DNA of 64,000 nt, taken from NCBI RefSeq assembly GCF_900169165.1, contig NZ_FXYY01000008.1, forward strand, positions 1 to 64,000. Reading direction: 5' to 3'. Shown here piece by piece: positions 56,263-64,000 of this stretch. This DNA comes from Brevibacterium linens ATCC 9172 (GTDB lineage: Bacteria; Actinomycetota; Actinomycetes; Actinomycetales; Brevibacteriaceae). How positions within the stretch are numbered: position 1 is the first letter of the stretch; each line of letters opens with the position of its first letter. A model generated the notes under the pieces. That model saw only the letters and a program-made list of their open reading frames with translations, did not search any database and was not told the DNA's origin. The position numbers were made by a program, and so were the translations under genes.

Positions 56263-57287
56263 CGGCGGGCCGCCGTCGTCGAGGTTCGGGCGACGAGTCG
56301 GGGACGGAACACCGGCGGCACCGAGGGCAGACTCGTCGTCGAGATCCGCAGGGTCTGCAGGGTCGCCGCGATGAGGGCGTTCGACAGTCCCTCAACGTCG
56401 AGGCCGAGGACCGTGGCCGGAGGGCCCGTGAACTTCATCGTCGGGGAATCGCCGAACCCGACGACCGACATGTCCCGCGGCACCTGCAGATGCCGATTCC
56501 GCAGACCGTGGAGAGCGCCGTGCAGCTGCAGAGCCGATTGGACGATCACTGCTGTGCACGTGGCATCCTTGAGCTCGAGCACCGCACGCGACCCGCCGGA
56601 GAACGACTTCGGCACCCGTGAGATCCAGTCCTCCAGGTGGAGCCCGAGATTCCTGGCGGGATGTTCGGCCAAGAAGCGGCGGATGAGCTGGACGGCCAGC
56701 TCACCGCTGTCATTGCAGATCAGCCCGATCCTCCGGTGTCCGATCGCCCGCAGATGTTCGAACGCTGTGGTCATCCCCCCGCCGAGGTCGAGCCGCGCTG
56801 CGATGACATCGGCACTTCCCGGCCCGGTTCCGGGCGTACCCGCCACGGAAACTTCAGTCCCGGACGTGACGGCCTCCTCGGCGGCGGACTGTTCGGCGAC
56901 GCGGATGCAGGGGATCTCCGTGTTCAGGCTCGTCATCGTCGTGGTCACCAGAGCTACGGCGCCGGCGTCGATCGCGGTCTGCAGCGGTTCCGGATCGGTC
57001 TCGACCAGCGGACGGGTGACGAGGAGATCGTGATCCTGCAGGGCCTTGGTCACACGGGTGCAGACCTGGACCTGCCAATGTTCGGGATTGCCGGGGGCGC
57101 TGACGGCCACGAGCCGCCTCGGCGCATCATGGAGCAGGGTCGACCGCGAATAGCCGAGCTCGTTCATCGCCTCCAGCACCCTCGCCCGGGTCGACTCGGC
57201 GACGGCACCGCGGCGGCCGAGCACGCGGGAGACCGTGGCCAGAGAGACCCCGGCCCGGGCGGCGACCTCGTCCAACGTGACCTTCAT
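56259..57287 (-). CDS. LacI-family transcriptional regulator (first of pair)
   Basis: The 342-residue regulator starts with the classical MKVTLDEVAARAGVSLATVSRVL and has a sensor domain with HLRAIGHRRIGLICND and VVGFGDSPTMKFTGPP. ATG 57287 follows TAGACT by 7 nt (leaderless); the in-frame extension to 57485 would cross the divergent promoter. The pair is divergent from the ABC ATPase operon and probably regulates it or itself. Overlaps the second LacI gene. Confidence 0.88.
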   Translation of the reverse strand: MKVTLDEVAARAGVSLATVSRVLGRRGAVAESTRARVLEAMNELGYSRSTLLHDAPRRLVAVSAPGNPEHWQVQVCTRVTKALQDHDLLVTRPLVETDPEPLQTAIDAGAVALVTTTMTSLNTEIPCIRVAEQSAAEEAVTSGTEVSVAGTPGTGPGSADVIAARLDLGGGMTTAFEHLRAIGHRRIGLICNDSGELAVQLIRRFLAEHPARNLGLHLEDWISRVPKSFSGGSRAVLELKDATCTAVIVQSALQLHGALHGLRNRHLQVPRDMSVVGFGDSPTMKFTGPPATVLGLDVEGLSNALIAATLQTLRISTTSLPSVPPVFRPRLVARTSTTAARR

Positions 57288-57294
57288 AGACGTC

Positions 57295-57300
57295 AGTCTA
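57295..57300 (-). promoter_or_regulatory. -10 element of the LacI pair (leaderless)
   Basis: TAGACT on the minus strand, 7 nt before ATG 57287; the repeat at 57312 covers the -35 position. Confidence 0.5.
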
Positions 57301-57311
57301 CTTTCGCCCCA

Positions 57312-57364
57312 CGGTATGCGTCGGCGCAGCCGACGGGGTGGACGCTGCGGTATGCGTCGGCGCA
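57312..57364. promoter_or_regulatory. Candidate LacI operators (17-bp direct repeat)
   Basis: CGGTATGCGTCGGCGCA occurs at 57312-57328 and 57348-57364 (36-bp period). Each contains TGCG-TCGG-CGCA, a short dyad. Position over the -35 of the LacI pair and upstream of the ABC gene suits autoregulation. Confidence 0.45.
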
Positions 57365-57514
57365 CAGCCAGCGTGCTGAGAATCACTCTACGCATTGTCG
57401 AATTCACAGAGCACCCCAACCTTCCACCCCTTAGGATGAGAGTGACTGAGCATCCCTGCCAGGTCACCGACGACCAGCTGCTCACGGAGTTATTCAGAAG
57501 TTTTAGGAGGACTT

Positions 57515-58222
57515 ATGTCAACGGTGTCGTTGAATGGCCTCAGTCATGTCTACGAGAACACGACGTCCGAATCCGTACACCCGTTCAACCTCTTCGTCGA
57601 TGACGGCGAGTTCCTCGTCCTCTACGGCCCCGCCGCGTCGGGCAAGTCGACGATCCTGCGGATGCTCCACGGCCTGGAGACCCCGAAGACCGGCACCATC
57701 CTCATCGACGGTGCCGATATCACCCACACCGCCGTCAACGACCGCGATGTCACCCTGGCGCTGGAGAGCTACGCGCTCTACCCGCATCTGAGCGTGCGCG
57801 ACAATCTCGGCTTCGCGCTGCGCGTCGACGGTCTGCCCGCCGATGAGATCCGAGAGCGCGTCGAATCCGTGATGGACAAGATCGGGTTCAGCGACATCCT
57901 CGACTCGGTTCCCGGCGACCTCACTCAGCTGCAGCGCCAGACCGTGGCCCTGGCCCGCGCCGTGGTCCGCCGCCCCAAGGTGCTCATCATGGACGAGCCC
58001 GTGGTCAACCTCGTCCCCGAGCAGCAGACGGAGACCCTGTCGCTGATCAAGGGCCTGCAGCAGGAGTTCGGGCTGACGACGATCTATGCCACCTCCGATC
58101 TCGAGGACGCGAAGGTCCTCGGCGACCGGATCGCATTCCTCGACCACGGACGGCTGATCGGGGTGGAGACACCCGACCTCGCCGAGGCGCTCGCGGCCTC
58201 GGTCTCCGACTCGGACTCCTGA
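57515..58222 (+). CDS. Atypical MalK/UgpC-like ABC ATPase
   Basis: A 235-residue ABC ATPase core without the C-terminal TOBE/regulatory domain of MalK. Walker A GPAASGKST (38-46) and Walker B with catalytic Glu (LIMDEP, Glu161) are intact. The Q-loop Gln is Glu84 (LALESYALYP), the LSGGQ signature reads LTQLQ (136-140), and the switch His is Ser194 (YATSDLEDA). ATP binding is likely, but normal transport cycling is doubtful. No permease gene adjoins it. TTTTAGGAGGACTT precedes ATG 57515; a TAGGAT hexamer at 57432 is a possible -10. The DUF4032 gene starts 3 bp after its stop. Confidence 0.85.
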   Translation: MSTVSLNGLSHVYENTTSESVHPFNLFVDDGEFLVLYGPAASGKSTILRMLHGLETPKTGTILIDGADITHTAVNDRDVTLALESYALYPHLSVRDNLGFALRVDGLPADEIRERVESVMDKIGFSDILDSVPGDLTQLQRQTVALARAVVRRPKVLIMDEPVVNLVPEQQTETLSLIKGLQQEFGLTTIYATSDLEDAKVLGDRIAFLDHGRLIGVETPDLAEALAASVSDSDS

Positions 58223-58225
58223 GCC

Positions 58226-59560
58226 GTGCCGGGAACCCTGCCCCCGCCGGACCCGTCCTCACACCCTGCACCGTCGACGTCGGTCGGCGCGGCCGCATCG
58301 GTCGGCGCCGGCGCATCGGTCGGCGCGAGCGCACCGGAGATCCACACGGTCCGGAACGCCGATCATGCGGCCCTGGCCGAACTCCCCTGGCATCTGCCGC
58401 TGGCTCAGTGGCCGGAGACGCTGCTGGGCGGTCTGCCCCGCGGAATCTCCCGCCACGTCGTGCGCTATGTCGAGATCGGAGACGAAGTGCTTGCGATCAA
58501 GGAGACCGACGACGCGCAGGCCACGCGTGAGTTCGACATCCTCGGTGCGCTCGGCAACCTCGACGTCCCCCTCGTCGAGGCCCGCGCCGTCGTCGGCGGC
58601 CGCCGGACCGCATCGGGCGAGGCGCTCAAGGGCGCCCTCATCACCGCCTATCTCGAGTTCTCCCTGCCCTACCGCGCACTGTTCTCCCGGGACCTGGCCG
58701 AGGACACCGGCGGTCGCCTCGTCGACGCTCTGGCAGTGCTGCTCGTCCGCCTCCACCTCGTCGGCTTCTACTGGGGAGACGTGTCGCTGTCGAACACGCT
58801 CTTCCGCCGCGACGCCGACGCCTACGCCGCCTATGTCGTCGACGCCGAGACCGGCGAGCTGCACGACCAGCTCTCCGACGGGCAGCGGAACATGGACCTG
58901 CGGATCGCGCGGATGAACATCGCCGGGGACTTCCTCGATCTGCAGGCCGCGGGACTCGTCGCTCCCGAGACCGATCCGCTCGCGGCCGGTGAGCGACTGT
59001 GCGAGTCCTACAACGCCCTGTGGGCGGAGCTGACCCGGGTCGAGGAATTCAGCGTCAGCGAACGCTGGCGCATCGACGAACGCATCCGCCGCCTCAACGA
59101 CCTGGGCTTCGACCTCGGCGAACTGACCGTGACGACCGATATCGACGGCATCAGCCTGCTCGTGTCCCCGAAGGTCGTCGAACCCAACCACCATTCGAGG
59201 CGTCTGCTGCGACTGACCGGGATCGGTGCCAACGAGAACCAGGCGCGGGCGATGCTCAACGACCTCGACTCGTTCCGCTCGGCCCCCGAGATCGCCGAAG
59301 TCGACGAACTCGACGAATCCCAGGCCGCCCGCCGCTGGCTCGACGAAGTGTACAAACCCCTCATCCAGGCGATCCCGGAGAACCTCACCCGCAAACTCGA
59401 ACCCGGGCAGATCTTCTACGAGTTCGCCGAGCACCGCCGCACCATGGCTCGCGCCCGCCAACGCGACATCCCCACGATGGAGGCCATCGCCTACTTCATC
59501 GTCGACTACCTGGCGAACCTCCCCGACGAGATCCGCTACGTCGACAGCGAGAAGTTCTAA
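58226..59560 (+). CDS. DUF4032 protein with kinase-like fold
   Basis: 444 residues. After a low-complexity Ser/Val/Gly/Ala start (1-38) comes a WaaP/Rio-like kinase fold: Lys92 (LAIKE), Glu102 (REFDIL), catalytic loop WGDVSLSN (Asp185, Asn190) and metal Asp206 (VVDAETGEL). The DUF4032 region (about 215-440) follows. All catalytic positions are present, so it may phosphorylate a small molecule or protein. GTG 58226 begins 3 bp after the ABC gene stop, so the two act together or at least are co-expressed. Function unknown. Confidence 0.8.
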   Translation: MPGTLPPPDPSSHPAPSTSVGAAASVGAGASVGASAPEIHTVRNADHAALAELPWHLPLAQWPETLLGGLPRGISRHVVRYVEIGDEVLAIKETDDAQATREFDILGALGNLDVPLVEARAVVGGRRTASGEALKGALITAYLEFSLPYRALFSRDLAEDTGGRLVDALAVLLVRLHLVGFYWGDVSLSNTLFRRDADAYAAYVVDAETGELHDQLSDGQRNMDLRIARMNIAGDFLDLQAAGLVAPETDPLAAGERLCESYNALWAELTRVEEFSVSERWRIDERIRRLNDLGFDLGELTVTTDIDGISLLVSPKVVEPNHHSRRLLRLTGIGANENQARAMLNDLDSFRSAPEIAEVDELDESQAARRWLDEVYKPLIQAIPENLTRKLEPGQIFYEFAEHRRTMARARQRDIPTMEAIAYFIVDYLANLPDEIRYVDSEKF

Positions 59561-59642
59561 CGCTCCCACCTCAGCCGATGTTCCACAAGGTGAAACGGGA
59601 ACGGCGGGGCCGCCTCGGCGGGCATACCTTGGAAGTCCACGC

Positions 59643-59660
59643 AGCGACACCGGTGTCGCT
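59643..59660. promoter_or_regulatory. Perfect 18-bp palindrome upstream of the SDR gene
   Basis: AGCGACACCGGTGTCGCT, 32 nt before ATG 59693; the size and symmetry of a dimeric-repressor operator. A GCCTCGGC motif lies at 59612. Confidence 0.4.
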
Positions 59661-59692
59661 CCGGAACCGAACCCCGCCCGGAAGGATTCCCG

Positions 59693-60556
59693 ATGACGAC
59701 GAACGAGCCGATGCCTACGAACGAGAACAACCCGTCGATCCCGTCCCTGTTCGACTTGAGCGGCCGCACGGCCGTCGTCGTCGGGGCCGGCTCCGGACTG
59801 GGGCAGGCCAGCGCGATCGGGCTGGCCGATGCGGGGGCACACGTCGTCGTCGCCGATCTCAACCTCGCCGGCGCCGAGGAGACAGCCGAACTCATCGCCG
59901 CCCGTCGCACGGGATCGGCTGCGCACGGTGCCGCGGATGGCGGATCCGGGGCCGGGTCCGCCTCGGCGGTGGCCGTGGACATCACGGACACGGCGTCCGT
60001 CGACGCGCTCGTGGACGCATGGGCCGATGCCGAGGTTCTCGTCATCACCCCCGGGGCGAATGTGCGCAAACGACTGACGGACACCTCCGATGACGAGTTC
60101 GACCGGGTCATCGACATCAATCTCAAGGGCACCTACCGGCTGATGCGCGGGTTCGGCCGTGAGATGGGCGAGCGCGGTCGCGGCTCGATCGTCACCTACG
60201 CCTCGTTCCGGGCACTGGCCATCGAACCCGGGCAGGGACTGTACGCGGCGGCCAAGGCCGGGGTGGTGCAGCTGACGAAGACGATGGCCAGTGAGCTCGG
60301 AGGCAAGGGCGTGCGCGTCAATGCGATCCTGCCCGGGCCCTTCGACACGCCCCTGACCCAGCAGATCAAGGCCGACGGGAAGTGGTGGGACGCGTACGCG
60401 GACAAGACCGCTCTGGGCCGGTGGGGTCGCCTGCACGAGATCGCCGGGCCCGTCCTCTTCCTCGCCTCGGACGCATCGAGCTATGTCACCGGCCACTCGC
60501 AGCTCGTCGACGGCGGCTGGATGGCCCAGGACGGACGATTCACCCCCGACGTGTGA
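59693..60556 (+). CDS. Short-chain dehydrogenase/reductase
   Basis: A 287-residue classical SDR: cofactor motif VVVGAGSGLGQASA, Asp in VVADLN (NAD preference likely), the structural NAG-type motif altered to TPGAN, the Asn in DINLKGTY, active Ser in VTYASF, Tyr-x-x-x-Lys in YAAAKAG, and the C-terminal VDGGW. A ~20-residue Gly/Ser/Ala insertion lies near 75-95. GGAAGG precedes ATG 59693. Substrate unknown; placement after the ABC/DUF4032 pair hints at sugar or polyol oxidation (inference). Confidence 0.87.
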   Translation: MTTNEPMPTNENNPSIPSLFDLSGRTAVVVGAGSGLGQASAIGLADAGAHVVVADLNLAGAEETAELIAARRTGSAAHGAADGGSGAGSASAVAVDITDTASVDALVDAWADAEVLVITPGANVRKRLTDTSDDEFDRVIDINLKGTYRLMRGFGREMGERGRGSIVTYASFRALAIEPGQGLYAAAKAGVVQLTKTMASELGGKGVRVNAILPGPFDTPLTQQIKADGKWWDAYADKTALGRWGRLHEIAGPVLFLASDASSYVTGHSQLVDGGWMAQDGRFTPDV

Positions 60557-60627
60557 GACCTCTGCCGTGTGAGATCGACGACGCCGCGGGACGGTTTCGC
60601 CCGTGATCACGGGGAGCCCGGCGAGAC

Positions 60628-60656
60628 AATATTCATGGCCATGCAAGAATATTCAT
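60628..60656 (+). promoter_or_regulatory. AT-rich direct repeat/dyad at the permease start
   Basis: AATATTCAT at 60628 and 60648 (20-bp period). The same stretch forms ATATTC...GAATAT around ATGGCCAT. The second copy abuts ATG 60657. It may be an operator and/or -10 region. Confidence 0.4.
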
Positions 60657-62156
60657 ATGACCGTTTCGCACACACCGCCCACCCCGCCGACGCACACTCC
60701 CACCGGAGTGCTGCGGCAGCTGGGGCGACGCAAGTCGATCAGCGCCATGACCGCCGAGGCCCACACCGATGCGCAGTCCGCACAGCAGGGTGGGCTGCGG
60801 CGGACCTTCGGCGTCTTTCAGCTGACGATGATCAGCGTCGGGGCCACCTTGGGCACGGGAATCCTCGTCATCCTCGGCGAGGCAGTGCCTGTGGCCGGCC
60901 CGGCCGTCTGGCTCGCCTTCGTCCTCGCCGGAATCACGGCGCTGCTGTCGGCGGTCAGCTACGCCGAGATGGCGGGAATGGTGCCGGTGTCCGGGTCGAG
61001 CTACTCGTATTCCTATGCCACTCTGGGTGAGGGCGTCGCCTGGGTCTGCGGCTGGTGCCTCGTCCTCGAATACGCGGTCTCGGTCGCCGCGGTCGCCGTC
61101 GGCGCCGCCGACTACGTCAACGAGACCCTGCGCGTCTTCGGCCTCGAGCTGCCGGCGTCCCTGACCACGGGACCGGGCCTGGCCGAGAATCCGGATGGGA
61201 TCATCAACGTCTCGGCGCTTGTCGTCGTGGCCCTGGCGACCGTGCTGCTCATGCGCGGCGCCCGCGAATCCGGTGTCGCCAACACCATTCTCGTGTTCGT
61301 CAAGATCGGCATCCTCGTCTTCTTCGCCGTCGTGGCGTTCACCGCGTTCAAGGCCGGCAACTTCGCGCCGATGCTGCCGATGGGCGCCGCCGGTGTCACC
61401 GCAGCCGCTTCCAGCGTGTTCTTCTCCTATATCGGCTTCGATGCCGCGTCCACGGCCGGTGAGGAAGCGAAGAATCCGCGCCGGGACCTGCCGCGGGCGA
61501 TCATCTTCTCCATGCTCATCGTCACCTCGATGTACGTCCTCGTCGCCGTCACAGCGATCGGGGCGCGGCAGTGGCAGTGGTTCGACGGCGCTCATGCGCC
61601 GCTGGTGCAGATCGTCGAGGAGATCACCGGGTCGAATATCGCGGTGCTGGCCTTCGCCGTGGCCGCGGTGCTCGCGATCTTCTCCGTCGTCATCACCGTG
61701 CTCTACGGTCAGTCGCGGATCCTGCTGACGATGGCACGGGACGGCATGGTGCCGAAGATCTTCGGTGTCGTCTCCCAGCGCACCGGCACTCCCCTGATCG
61801 GCACTCTCATCGTCGGCGGCCTCGTGGCCGTCACGGCGGCGCTCATTCCGCTCGGCGAACTCGCCGATGCCACGAGCATCGGCACCCTGTTCGCGTTCTG
61901 CCTGGTCAATATCGCCGTCATCTACCTGCGTTTCAAGCGCCCTGACCTCGACCGTTCGTTCAAGGTTCCGTTCGGGCCGGTCGTCCCCGCGCTGGGAGCC
62001 GTGGCGTGTGCGTTCCTCATGGTCAACCTCGGCGGGCGGACGTGGATCGTCTTCGGTGTGTGGATGGCCGTCGGCGCCATCGTCTATCTCACCTACAGCC
62101 GCCGCCACTCGACGGTCGGGGCCATGGACGAGGCAACGTACCGCGCCACCCTCTGA
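60657..62156 (+). CDS. APC-family amino-acid permease (CAT-like)
   Basis: A 499-residue, ~12-helix transporter with the APC signature near helix 1 (MISVGATLGTGILVILGEAVPVAGPAVWLAF), SYAEMAGMVPVSGSSYSYSYATLGE in helices 2-3, and FFSYIGFDAASTAGEEAKNPRRDLPRAI, the cationic-amino-acid-transporter hallmark. It probably imports amino acids with protons. ATG 60657 is chosen; the earlier in-frame GTG at 60603 lies upstream of the promoter-like AT-rich repeat. Its stop touches palindrome P4. Confidence 0.9.
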   Translation: MTVSHTPPTPPTHTPTGVLRQLGRRKSISAMTAEAHTDAQSAQQGGLRRTFGVFQLTMISVGATLGTGILVILGEAVPVAGPAVWLAFVLAGITALLSAVSYAEMAGMVPVSGSSYSYSYATLGEGVAWVCGWCLVLEYAVSVAAVAVGAADYVNETLRVFGLELPASLTTGPGLAENPDGIINVSALVVVALATVLLMRGARESGVANTILVFVKIGILVFFAVVAFTAFKAGNFAPMLPMGAAGVTAAASSVFFSYIGFDAASTAGEEAKNPRRDLPRAIIFSMLIVTSMYVLVAVTAIGARQWQWFDGAHAPLVQIVEEITGSNIAVLAFAVAAVLAIFSVVITVLYGQSRILLTMARDGMVPKIFGVVSQRTGTPLIGTLIVGGLVAVTAALIPLGELADATSIGTLFAFCLVNIAVIYLRFKRPDLDRSFKVPFGPVVPALGAVACAFLMVNLGGRTWIVFGVWMAVGAIVYLTYSRRHSTVGAMDEATYRATL

Positions 62157-62158
62157 TT

Positions 62159-62216
62159 GCTACCTGACGGCGGCCCAGCTACCTCGCGCGAGGTTGCTGG
62201 GCCGCCGTCAGGTAGC
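62159..62216. repeat. 58-bp palindrome, copy 4 (P4)
   Basis: One mismatch between arms (CAGCT against AGGTTGCTG); the symmetry extends through ATT/AAT to 62156-62219. GGCGG...CCTCGC variant. Between the convergent permease and rlmB genes. Confidence 0.97.
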
Positions 62217-62228
62217 AATTGGGGGTTT

Positions 62229-63167
62229 TCAGGGGCGGCGGGCTCGTGCCACCTCGTAGAGGGAGACCGCTGCGGCGATGCCGGCGTTGAGCGACTCGGT
62301 GGTCGCAGCGATCGGGATCGACACGATCTGGTCGCACTTCTCCGAGATGAGCCGCGACAGACCCTTGCCTTCGGAGCCGACGACGATGCACAGCGGGTCG
62401 CGGGTGAAGGTCAGTTCGGGCAGCTCGACGTCACCGTCCATGTCGAGGCCGACGACGAAGACATTCTGCTTTTTCAGCTCATCGATCGCCCTGGCCAGGT
62501 TGACCACCTGTGCCACGCGGATGCGCGAGGCGGCACCGGCGGAGGTCTTCCACGCCGCGGCCGTCATCGAGGCGGCGCGACGCTCCGGGATGATCACACC
62601 GTGACCGCCGAAGGCCGCCGTCGACCGGACGATGGCACCGAGGTTGCGCGGATCCGTGATCCCGTCGAGGGCCACGAGCAGCGGAGTCTCGGCTCGTTCG
62701 GCCGCGAATTCGAGCAGGTCGGCGGGGTCGGCATAGTCGTACGGCGGAACCTGCAGGGCGATGCCCTGGTGGATCGCGTCGTCGGTGAGCCGGTCGAGGT
62801 CGGGCTTGCTCGCCTCGAGCATCGAGATTCCGCGCTGCGTCGCCAGAGTGATGGATTCGCGCACCCGATCGTCGGAGTCGATGCGACCGGAGACGTACAT
62901 CGCGGTGGCCGGAACACCTTCGCGCAGAGCCTCGAGGACCGAATTGCGTCCGGCGACCATATTCGGTCCGAGCTCCTTCTTCTTCCGCTTCGCCTGCGCC
63001 GAGGCGTTCGAACTCTTGCGCTGCTGCGCGGCCTTGTGCGCCTTGTGATAGACGCGGTCCTCGGCCTTGGGCGTCGGCCCCTTGCCGCGCAGGCCGCGCC
63101 TGTTCTTGCCGCCCGACCCCCTGGTCGGGCCCTTCTTCGATCCGCCGGAGCGGGGATTGGAAGTCAT
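62229..63167 (-). CDS. rlmB: 23S rRNA (guanosine-2'-O-)-methyltransferase RlmB (SpoU family)
   Basis: 312 residues: a ~65-residue Lys/Arg/Gly-rich extension, the L30e-like RNA-binding part (VAGRNSVLEALREGVPATAMYVSG), and a SPOUT knot with ALDGITDPRNLGAIVRSTAAFG, VVGSEGKGLS and IPIAATTESLNAGIAAAVSLYE (the three SpoU motifs). It methylates a guanosine ribose in 23S rRNA. AGGAA precedes ATG 63167. The cysS-rlmB order is common in actinobacteria. Confidence 0.93.
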   Translation of the reverse strand: MTSNPRSGGSKKGPTRGSGGKNRRGLRGKGPTPKAEDRVYHKAHKAAQQRKSSNASAQAKRKKKELGPNMVAGRNSVLEALREGVPATAMYVSGRIDSDDRVRESITLATQRGISMLEASKPDLDRLTDDAIHQGIALQVPPYDYADPADLLEFAAERAETPLLVALDGITDPRNLGAIVRSTAAFGGHGVIIPERRAASMTAAAWKTSAGAASRIRVAQVVNLARAIDELKKQNVFVVGLDMDGDVELPELTFTRDPLCIVVGSEGKGLSRLISEKCDQIVSIPIAATTESLNAGIAAAVSLYEVARARRP

Positions 63168-63228
63168 GTATTTCCTATCGGATGCGTTGGGGTCGCGAGC
63201 TCATGCCCGTGACCGAAATTCGTCGACC

Positions 63229-64000
63229 TCAGCCCTCGCCGAGGTGGTAGCGGTACCCGTCGGCCGTGTCCTCGATGATGACGCCGGCCGCGGCCAGCTC
63301 GTCACGCAGCGCGTCCGCGGTGGCGAAGTCCTTCTCCGCTTTCGCCTCGGCCCGCCGTGCGGCCATGGTGGCCACGAGGGAGTCGAGCGCGGACTCCGCC
63401 TTGGCATCGCTCGCCGATCCGGCCCAGACAGCGGCGCTGGGATTGACTCCGAGGATGTCGAGCATGAGCTCCACCTCGGCGACGATTCGCGTCAGCTCCG
63501 CTCGGTCGCTGCCGGAGTCGAGGAGCTTCGCTCCCTCGCTCACGGAGGCGAAGACGACCGACAGCGCCCGCGGCACACCGAGGTCGTCGTCGAGGGCGGC
63601 GGCGAATTCGGCAGGTACGTCGACGCTGCGTGAAGCGTAGGAGTCGCTGACGTCCGGCAGCGCCGGCGCGTCCGCCCCGAGTGCCTGGCGGGCGCGCTGG
63701 AGGAAGTTCTGAAGCCGCTCGAGCGAGGCCGCCGAGCGTTCCATCGCCTCGTTCGAGAAGTCGAGGATCGACCGGTAGCTGGCGCCGGTGAGGAAGTAGC
63801 GCACGGCCAGCGGGCTGAACGTGTCGAACAGGTCGGAGGCGAAGACAGAGTTGCCCAGAGACTTCGACATCTTGTCCCCGCCCACATTGAGCAGGCCGGA
63901 GTGCATCCAGATGTTCGCGAACTGGTCGCCGGCCGCTCGGGACTGGGCGAGCTCGTTCTCGTGGTGCGGGAACCGCAGGTCGAGTCCGCCGCCGTGGATG
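63229..64000 (-). CDS. cysS: Cysteinyl-tRNA synthetase, C-terminal part (runs off the window)
   Basis: The frame is open to the window edge and reads HGGGLDLRFPHHENELAQS (zinc/HIGH-side core), then GGDKMSKSLGNS (KMSKS loop), then the DALR anticodon-binding helices and a C-terminal tail (ADALRDELAAAGVIIEDTADG). The N-terminal half lies outside. It charges tRNA-Cys; the mycothiol ligase MshC is a close paralogue, but the full DALR tail with VIIEDT favours CysS. rlmB follows after 61 bp. Confidence 0.93.
   Translation of the reverse strand, partial: IHGGGLDLRFPHHENELAQSRAAGDQFANIWMHSGLLNVGGDKMSKSLGNSVFASDLFDTFSPLAVRYFLTGASYRSILDFSNEAMERSAASLERLQNFLQRARQALGADAPALPDVSDSYASRSVDVPAEFAAALDDDLGVPRALSVVFASVSEGAKLLDSGSDRAELTRIVAEVELMLDILGVNPSAAVWAGSASDAKAESALDSLVATMAARRAEAKAEKDFATADALRDELAAAGVIIEDTADGYRYHLGEG

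Noticed and set aside
58259-60646. 795-codon open frame on the minus strand
   Set aside because: Antisense to DUF4032 and the SDR; no recognisable protein pattern, while the plus-strand genes have clear motifs.

Overview
The window is GC-rich chromosomal DNA (genes strongly biased to G/C third positions, many GTG starts, very little AT-rich sequence) from an actinomycete. The gene sets and their order resemble the conserved actinobacterial core (serC / DUF3027 / cold-shock / XPB helicase; groEL / csp / LytR_C / DUF3263; PspA-PspAA-HtpX-PspAB; response regulator / kinase / HtrA; actinobacterial trehalose synthesis). My best guess is a Micrococcales member close to Brevibacterium. The genus is inference only. 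I see no insertion sequence, prophage, CRISPR array or rRNA; one tRNA (Thr-TGT) is present.

Layout. 1-5.8 kb: tail of an unknown gene, an HNH nuclease, a secreted NlpC/P60 hydrolase, the iron regulator IdeR/DtxR, an aldehyde dehydrogenase and PdxH. 5.9-16.3 kb: SerC, a DAO-type FAD oxidase, DUF456 and MFS membrane proteins, DUF3027, a long cold-shock protein, and the two-gene XPB helicase module. 16.3-19 kb: an EamA exporter divergent from a CGNR regulator, plus a membrane protein. 19.2-27.3 kb is an envelope-stress block: response regulator, histidine kinase and HtrA-like protease (MprAB-PepD-like order), an orphan WXG100 protein, then PspA, PspAA, HtpX and PspAB. 27.4-37.4 kb: S4 RNA-binding protein with a glycine-rich membrane protein, a TSUP transporter, DUF1707 and SnoaL-like proteins, GroEL under a CIRCE element, a small cold-shock protein, LytR_C, DUF3263, a second aldehyde dehydrogenase and uracil-DNA glycosylase. 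37.4-48.6 kb: ThrE exporter, amidohydrolase, SGNH and alpha/beta hydrolases, tryptophan 2,3-dioxygenase, an M4 metalloprotease overlapping its probable emfourin inhibitor, an MFS transporter and an ABC1 kinase. 49-64 kb: tRNA-Thr, a DsbA-like protein, a Ser/Thr kinase divergent from otsA-otsB, two overlapping LacI-type regulators divergent from an odd ABC ATPase plus a DUF4032 kinase-like protein, an SDR, an amino-acid permease, RlmB and a partial CysS.

Two non-coding signals stand out. Four copies of a near-perfect 58-bp palindrome occur, whose arms carry compensatory base changes. A separate ~57-bp element, built on ATTCATA-N22-TATGAAT, occurs twice, 31 kb apart. At least twelve genes have a TANNNT -10 hexamer 6-8 nt before the start codon, the signature of leaderless transcripts. 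The least conventional protein pair is the ABC ATPase (Walker A and B intact; Q-loop, signature and switch His altered) followed after 3 bp by a DUF4032 kinase-fold protein, with no permease beside them.
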